Below are positions 24,631-28,518 of a stretch of 28,518 nucleotides of DNA, piece after piece. The DNA comes from an uncultured Collinsella sp. Lineage in GTDB: Bacteria > Actinomycetota > Coriobacteriia > Coriobacteriales > Coriobacteriaceae. Made by a program: the position numbers and the translations under genes. Position 1 is the stretch's first letter; the number at the start of each line of letters is the position of its first letter. The notes under the pieces are model-generated. The model worked only from the letters and a program-made list of their open reading frames with translations. It was not told the DNA's origin and made no database searches. The stretch is taken from contig UQSC01000016.1 of assembly GCA_900543615.1 (NCBI GenBank), positions 1 through 28,518 on the forward strand, read 5' to 3'.

Positions 24631-24767
24631 CGTCCTCCCGGACGGCGGGGCACGAAGTTCATCGCGAGTTCCGCACGCAAAGAAGGCCACTTAATGTGAC
24701 CTTCGTCTTGCGCAGGACTGTAGAGCAGGGAACTTCGTGCCCCGACGCCCGGGAGGACGTTTCATTT
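24631..24767 (-). repeat. 3' element with large hairpin, right copy of the inverted pair
   Basis: Outer arms CGTCCTCCCGG-GGGGCACGAAGTTC (24631-24660) and the reverse complement at 24730-24759 pair at 28 of 30 positions. Within lies AAGGCCACTTAATGTGACCTT (24684-24704), the counterpart of the left terminator hairpin. The 24676-24767 part matches the reverse complement of 19560-19655. On the minus strand it follows the flavodoxin-like gene stop (24802) and is T-rich after the inner hairpin, so it may terminate that gene. Confidence 0.75.
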
Positions 24768-24801
24768 AGAAAGATGAACCGACCGCCGTCAGCGATGGGA
24801 G

Positions 24802-25353
24802 CTACTCCCCCAGCACGGCCTTTTTGGCGGCTGCAGCCATGTTGTCCAGATCTTCCTTGGTGGGGTGATCCTTTGCGGCAACCCAGTTGTCGAGTAGCAA
24901 CTTAGCGCGGGCGTTGTCGGGATCTTGCTCGAGCATGGCCTCGTAGCGCTGCTTGACCGCGGGGCCCATCTTGCCCTGGCACATTGCCCAGCCCACCAGC
25001 TCGGCATCATCGGCCAAATTGGAGGTCACGCGATCGATAATCTGCTGGTAATAGCTCTGATCAGCACCAAAACCGCAGGTACCAAACAGAAAGACGCGCT
25101 TGCCGTGCAAGGCGGAGAGCAACGCCGCGACCGAAGGCGTGCATGCGCCCTTGTCGCACCAAAAGCCAACGAGCACCGTATCGGCAGCGCAGGCACCCTG
25201 CGCCTCGCGCGCAACTTGATCTGCATCCACATCATCGCTCAGCGCGGCAGCGTGAATAAACTCGACGCCTGCAGCCTGTAGGGCACGCTTGATTGCGCCC
25301 GAAACCATCCTGGTATTACCGCTCTTGCTGTTGACCACCAAAGAGCATGTCAT
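24802..25353 (-). CDS. Flavodoxin-like (Flavodoxin_3-type) protein
   Basis: 183 residues. The N-terminus is CSLVVNSKSGNTRMVSGAI, a flavodoxin-type FMN-phosphate loop (Ser-x-Ser-Gly-Asn-Thr). DTVLVGFWCDKGACTPSVAALLSAL, KRVFLFGTCGFGADQSYYQQIIDRV and GWAMCQGKMGPAVKQRYEAMLEQDP are the recurring blocks of a flavodoxin-domain family (Flavodoxin_3 pattern), ending in a helical tail with HPTKEDLDNMAAAAKKAV. Members carry electrons for reductases, and BilS, the partner of bilirubin reductase, belongs to the same broad group. No reductase gene lies next to it, so that role is not claimed. ATG 25353 is chosen as the most conserved beginning (TCSLVVNSKSG), but no strong ribosome-binding site precedes it. 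A GTG two codons earlier, or a start up to 25389 near GGGGGAAACG, is possible. It ends facing the array beside the surface-protein gene. Confidence 0.8.
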   Translation of the reverse strand: MTCSLVVNSKSGNTRMVSGAIKRALQAAGVEFIHAAALSDDVDADQVAREAQGACAADTVLVGFWCDKGACTPSVAALLSALHGKRVFLFGTCGFGADQSYYQQIIDRVTSNLADDAELVGWAMCQGKMGPAVKQRYEAMLEQDPDNARAKLLLDNWVAAKDHPTKEDLDNMAAAAKKAVLGE

Positions 25354-25411
25354 AGTCACGTTGCTCGTTTCCCCCAAAACTAAAGCCACTAATGCAATTT
25401 ATTAGATGAAT

Positions 25412-25439
25412 ATCTTAGTACTAACGTGACAGATGTAAA
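25412..25439 (-). promoter_or_regulatory. Candidate promoter of the flavodoxin-like gene with a palindrome across it
   Basis: On the minus strand TTTACA (25434-25439) is followed after 16 bases by TAAGAT (25412-25417), 59 bases before the proposed start. The perfect palindrome TTAGTACTAA (25415-25424) overlaps the -10 box, a plausible repressor site. The 25390-25559 gap otherwise holds only the inverted repeat at 25514-25558. Confidence 0.4.
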
Positions 25440-25513
25440 CCACCTTCTGCCGATTGGCGACATGGGCGACACCGATGGAGGCAAAACGTCCGCAGCGCAA
25501 GCCCCCCAATACT

Positions 25514-25558
25514 CAAGACGTGGGACAAACAAACCTGATTCATTTGCCCCACGCCTTG
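25514..25558. repeat. Inverted repeat directly after the ABC exporter operon
   Basis: CAAGACGTGGGACAAA (25514-25529) pairs with TTTGCCCCACGCCTTG (25543-25558) at 14 of 16 positions. It starts one base beyond the stop codon of the downstream ABC gene on its transcript. Without a T-run it is at most a 3' stabilising hairpin or a weak terminator. Confidence 0.6.
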
Positions 25559-25559
25559 C

Positions 25560-27419
25560 TTACTGGGCGAATTGGCTGCGGTAGAGTTCGGCGTAGAAGC
25601 CGCCTGCCGCGAGCAGTTCATCGTGCGTGCCGCGCTCGATAATCTGGCCGTCGCGCATGACCAGAATGCAGTCGGCGTTGCGAATCGTCGACAGGCGGTG
25701 CGCCACCACAAAGCTCGTGCGGCCAGCCATGAGCTCGTCGAATGCCGCCTGCACCTGCAGCTCGGTACGCGTATCGATGCTCGACGTTGCCTCGTCCAGC
25801 AGCAGAATCGCCGGATCGGTGAGCATGACGCGCGCGATGCACAGCAGCTGTTTTTGACCCTGGCTAAACGTGCCGCCGTCCTCGCCGATCACCGTATCGT
25901 AGCCGCCTGGCAGCTGCACGATAAACTTATGCGCATGAGCGCGCTTGGCGGCCTCGACAATCTGCTCGCGCGTGGCATCGGGGCAACCGTAGGCAATATT
26001 CTGGGCCACCGTGCCCTCGAACAGCCAGGTGTCCTGCAGCACCATGCCAAAGGCGCGGCGCAGGCTCGCACGCGTGTAGTCACGCGAGGAGCGACCATCG
26101 ACCACGATGCGCCCAGCATCGATATCGTAAAAGCGCAGCAGCAGGTTGATGAGCGTCGTCTTGCCACAGCCCGTGGGACCGACCAGGGCAAAGCGCATAC
26201 CGGGCTTGGCATCGATGCAGATATCCTGCAGCAGTTTGCGGCCGGGCACATAGCTAAAGTCCACATGCTCAAACGAAACCTCGCCCTTCGGGGCGGCGAG
26301 CTCAATGGCATCCACAGCGTCGGGCTCCTGCTCGCGCGCATCGAGCAACGCGAACATGCGGCGTGCCGAGGCGTACGCGGTCTGGATCTGCGTGATGACG
26401 TTCGTAACCTCGTTGAACGGCTTAGTGTACTGGTTGGCGTAGGACAGGAAGATCTGCACGCCGCCCACCGTGAGCGCCGCAGGCACGCCCGTGATCACGC
26501 CCGCGCAGCCGATCACGGCGACCACGGCGTAGATGATGTTATTGATAAAGCGCGTACCGGGGTTGGAGAGCGAACCCATAAACTGCGCGCGCTCGCCCGC
26601 CGTATAGAGCTCGGCGTTAAGGGCATCAAAGCGCTGCTGAGCGTGCGGGCCGTAGGCGAAAGCGTCCACGAGCTTTTGCTCACCCACATACTCCTCGATA
26701 TGACCGCCGAGTTGGCCCTGGATGCGCTGTTGAGCAGTGAAGCTCTTATTGGAAAGCTTGGCGATGGCACCGGCCGCAAAGATGGAAAGCGGAGTGACGA
26801 GCACCACCACAAGCGTCATGGTCAGGTTGATGGAGAGCATAAACGCGAGCGTGCCAACGATGGTGATGACACCGGTAAAGAGCTGCGTAAAGCCCTGTAG
26901 CAGGCCGTCACCCACCTGATCGACGTCGTTGACCACGCGGCTCATAAGGTCGCCGTGGGCATGGCCGTCGATAAAGCTGAGCGGCATGCGGCTGAGCTTG
27001 TCGCTCGCCTCCACGCGCATGTCGCGCACCGTCTCGTAGGACAGACGGTTGACGCAGTAGCCCTGCAGCCACTGGAAGGCCGCCGCGCCCACCACGACAA
27101 TCGCGAGCTTGGTAACGAGCGGCAGCAACACGTCAAAGTCCACCTGCCCGGCGGCAACGATAAGGTCGATGCCCTCGCCGATGAGAATGGGCGTGTAGAG
27201 CTGCAGAATCACGGAGATGGCGGCGCTCACAAACGACGCCGTAAACGAAATGCGATGCGGACGGACGTAGCCCAGCAGACGGCGAGTCACCGCGCCCACG
27301 GGGTAGCGCTCGGGATCGCCGGGCTGGCGCGGGCCGTCGCCCAGGTCGTTAAGGTTATCGTTGCCGGACACGTTGGCCGTCATCGTGGCGACCGAACCGG
27401 AAGAAGTATACGGATTCAT
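25560..27419 (-). CDS. ABC exporter half-transporter, catalytic subunit (ATPase + membrane domain)
   Basis: 619 residues. After an N-terminal hydrophilic extension of about 45 residues come six membrane segments (about 60-350). The ATPase domain has GPTGCGKTT (Walker A, near 410), a Q-loop in MVLQDTWLF, TFSQGQKQLL (signature, near 515, Gln replacing the first Gly of SGGQ), ILLLDEATSSID (Walker B with catalytic Glu) and VVAHRLSTI (H-loop His). The fold is that of the MsbA/MdlB-type exporters (type IV ABC). The ATG overlaps nothing but follows directly on the upstream gene's TAA (27420-27422), with AAAGGGGGG serving as ribosome-binding site. It pairs with the adjacent upstream gene as a heterodimer. 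Substrates of such exporters range from drugs to lipids or peptides and are not predictable here. Confidence 0.93.
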   Translation of the reverse strand: MNPYTSSGSVATMTANVSGNDNLNDLGDGPRQPGDPERYPVGAVTRRLLGYVRPHRISFTASFVSAAISVILQLYTPILIGEGIDLIVAAGQVDFDVLLPLVTKLAIVVVGAAAFQWLQGYCVNRLSYETVRDMRVEASDKLSRMPLSFIDGHAHGDLMSRVVNDVDQVGDGLLQGFTQLFTGVITIVGTLAFMLSINLTMTLVVVLVTPLSIFAAGAIAKLSNKSFTAQQRIQGQLGGHIEEYVGEQKLVDAFAYGPHAQQRFDALNAELYTAGERAQFMGSLSNPGTRFINNIIYAVVAVIGCAGVITGVPAALTVGGVQIFLSYANQYTKPFNEVTNVITQIQTAYASARRMFALLDAREQEPDAVDAIELAAPKGEVSFEHVDFSYVPGRKLLQDICIDAKPGMRFALVGPTGCGKTTLINLLLRFYDIDAGRIVVDGRSSRDYTRASLRRAFGMVLQDTWLFEGTVAQNIAYGCPDATREQIVEAAKRAHAHKFIVQLPGGYDTVIGEDGGTFSQGQKQLLCIARVMLTDPAILLLDEATSSIDTRTELQVQAAFDELMAGRTSFVVAHRLSTIRNADCILVMRDGQIIERGTHDELLAAGGFYAELYRSQFAQ

Positions 27420-28469
27420 TTAGCAGCCCCCCTTTGCGCAAGTGGATGCCGGGGCAGCCGGGACGAACGCGAGACTTGGGACGGACGCGGGCGTCGCGCT
27501 CCCCTGCTGGCCCTCGAGCTCCTCGCGACGAAGCTGCGACTGACAAATCTCGCGATAGAGCTGGCAGGTCGCATACAGCTCGTCATGCGCGCCCAGGCCC
27601 GCGACCGAGCCGTGATCGAGCACGCAGATCATGTCGGCATCGCGCACGGTCGAGACGCGCTGGCTTACGATCACGGTTGTCATGGGGATGCCCCTCGAAA
27701 ACACCGGAGCTCTTCCTGCGAGTTCGCGCACGGCACGGCGCAGAGCCGCATCCGTCTTTACGTCGAGCGCCGATGCCGAATCGTCCATAACGAGAATCTG
27801 CGGGTATTCCACCAGAGCACGCGCGATTGTCAGGCGCTGACGTTGTCCGCCGCTAAAATTTTTGCCGCCTGCCTCGACGGGAGCATCGAGGGCGTCCGGC
27901 AGGTTCCGTACAAAATCGTCCGCCTGGGCCGTCTCGAGCGCATCCCAAAGCACATCATCCATAAAGCACGTCCTTTGACGCCATGCCAGATTGGAGCGAA
28001 TCGTTCCGCTCATGAGACTCGCCCGCTGGGGGACCATGCCGATAACCTCCCTCAGCTGGTCGAGATTCCACGCGCGCACGTCGCGGCCGAAAACGCGAAC
28101 CGTTCCCGTCGAGGCATCGTACAGGCGCGGAATCAGCGAAACGAGCGTCGATTTTCCCGAACCCGTGCCACCGATAATGCCGAGCGTTCCGCCCACAGAA
28201 ACAGAAAACGACACGTTGTCAACGGCGTTAACGGCTCCGGCGCCAAACGAAAAGCTCACATGGTCAAACTCGATGGCAGGCGGCACGACATCGACGAGCG
28301 GATGCTTGTCGGCCATGTAAGCACTGGGAGAACACCGGTCTTCTTTAAGCATGCAGGCATTTCCGATCGCAAAAAGATCCAGCTTTTGGTTGCCCCCGTC
28401 CGTGATACTCGGCACACAGTCGAGCACCTCGTTGATACGCGAAGCGCTGGCGCTCGCCTTGGTAAAGAC
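27420..28469 (-). CDS. ABC exporter half-transporter, degenerate-site subunit (N-terminus missing at contig end)
   Basis: 349 residues remain: the end of the membrane domain (VFTKASASASRINEVLDCVP) and the whole ATPase domain. Visible motifs are IIGGTGSGKSTLV (Walker A), MVPQRASLMSGTI (Q-loop), KNFSGGQRQRL (canonical signature), ILVMDDSASALD (Walker B with Asp in place of the catalytic Glu) and VIVSQRVSTV (Gln in place of the H-loop His). This is the pattern of the non-hydrolysing subunit of heterodimeric exporters such as TM287/288, BmrCD and LmrCD. A Pro/Ala-rich tail ending CAKGGC follows. Its stop codon abuts the start of the partner gene, so the two are translationally coupled. The true coding sequence is interrupted at 28469 by adapter sequence; the apparent N-terminal residues MYKRQ are an artefact of that adapter. 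The missing part would be about 250 residues. Confidence 0.92.
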   Translation of the reverse strand, partial: VFTKASASASRINEVLDCVPSITDGGNQKLDLFAIGNACMLKEDRCSPSAYMADKHPLVDVVPPAIEFDHVSFSFGAGAVNAVDNVSFSVSVGGTLGIIGGTGSGKSTLVSLIPRLYDASTGTVRVFGRDVRAWNLDQLREVIGMVPQRASLMSGTIRSNLAWRQRTCFMDDVLWDALETAQADDFVRNLPDALDAPVEAGGKNFSGGQRQRLTIARALVEYPQILVMDDSASALDVKTDAALRRAVRELAGRAPVFSRGIPMTTVIVSQRVSTVRDADMICVLDHGSVAGLGAHDELYATCQLYREICQSQLRREELEGQQGSATPASVPSLAFVPAAPASTCAKGGC

Positions 28470-28518
28470 CTGTCTCTTATACACATCTGACGCTGCCGAC
28501 GAATAGCCTTGTGTAGAT
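28470..28518. other. Sequencing artefact: Nextera transposase adapter with i5 index
   Basis: The sequence switches abruptly to CTGTCTCTTATACACATCT, the Tn5 mosaic-end/Nextera adapter, continues with the rest of the 33-base read-through adapter (to 28502), then the 8 bases ATAGCCTT (28503-28510), which fit an i5 index, then GTGTAGAT (28511-28518), the start of the P5 complement. It is a library artefact, not genome. Confidence 0.98.

Noticed and set aside
24802..25353. Naming the flavodoxin-like gene bilS and inferring bilirubin reduction
   Set aside because: The fold fits, but there is no bilR-type reductase or bilQ-type regulator nearby, and other flavodoxin-family proteins share the same blocks.
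26955..28490. 511-residue open frame on the plus strand opposite the ABC genes
   Set aside because: It runs antisense to both ABC subunits and ends inside the adapter (LSLIHI is the translated adapter), so it is not a gene.

Overview
The window reads as a high-GC, gene-dense fragment of a gut actinobacterium of the class Coriobacteriia, most likely Collinsella or a close relative. This is inferred from the strongly GC-biased third codon positions, the mix of genes (Tex, Kup with a KdpDE-like pair, an LTA-synthase-type enzyme, DUF6273 and zinc-ribbon proteins, a fused RlmKL, a sortase-anchored giant surface protein) and the many short intergenic palindromes. No rRNA or tRNA gene and no CRISPR array is visible. 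Taxonomy cannot be proven from the window alone. The last 49 bases (28470-28518) are not biological: they are a read-through Illumina Nextera adapter with its index, so the contig really ends at 28469.

Layout. 1-2755 (+): the tail of a short-chain dehydrogenase, an OFA-type MFS transporter and a Gfo/Idh/MocA oxidoreductase, which together look like a small uptake and oxidation module for a sugar or sugar-acid type substrate. 3167-5314 (+): tex, preceded by a long inverted repeat and followed by a strong terminator. 5409-8502 (-): a zinc-ribbon/membrane/DUF6273 protein, a transaldolase-family (Fsa-like) enzyme and a HAD phosphatase, with a cluster of large palindromes at 6405-6799. 8578-11145 (+): a fused RlmKL rRNA methyltransferase whose first catalytic domain looks degenerate. 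11241-15989 (-): a potassium module reading kup, a 64-residue membrane protein, a truncated KdpD-like sensor kinase and a KdpE-like regulator. 16149-17024 (-): a nitroreductase. 17239-19539 (+): an LTA-synthase-family membrane sulfatase-fold enzyme. 20097-24185 (-): a 1362-residue secreted, sortase-anchored surface protein. 24802-25353 (-): a flavodoxin-like protein. 25560-28469 (-): a heterodimeric ABC exporter whose first gene is cut by the contig end.

The most unusual structure surrounds the surface-protein gene. On each side lies an array of ~62-bp repeats, six units on the left (19653-20020) and about five on the right (24308-24590). Each unit is itself an imperfect hairpin, and all units point the same way. 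Outside the arrays, a related ~95-bp element carrying a terminator-like hairpin occurs in inverted orientation (19560-19655 and about 24676-24767). The surface gene thus sits in a roughly 5-kb block bounded by recombinogenic repeats. Several other palindrome families are scattered between ordinary genes: three copies with an ACAAAGG/CCTTTGT core, one with an AGTTGCGGTG arm, one with an AATAGCCCCCGTTTT arm and one with a CTATCTACTACGTTT arm.
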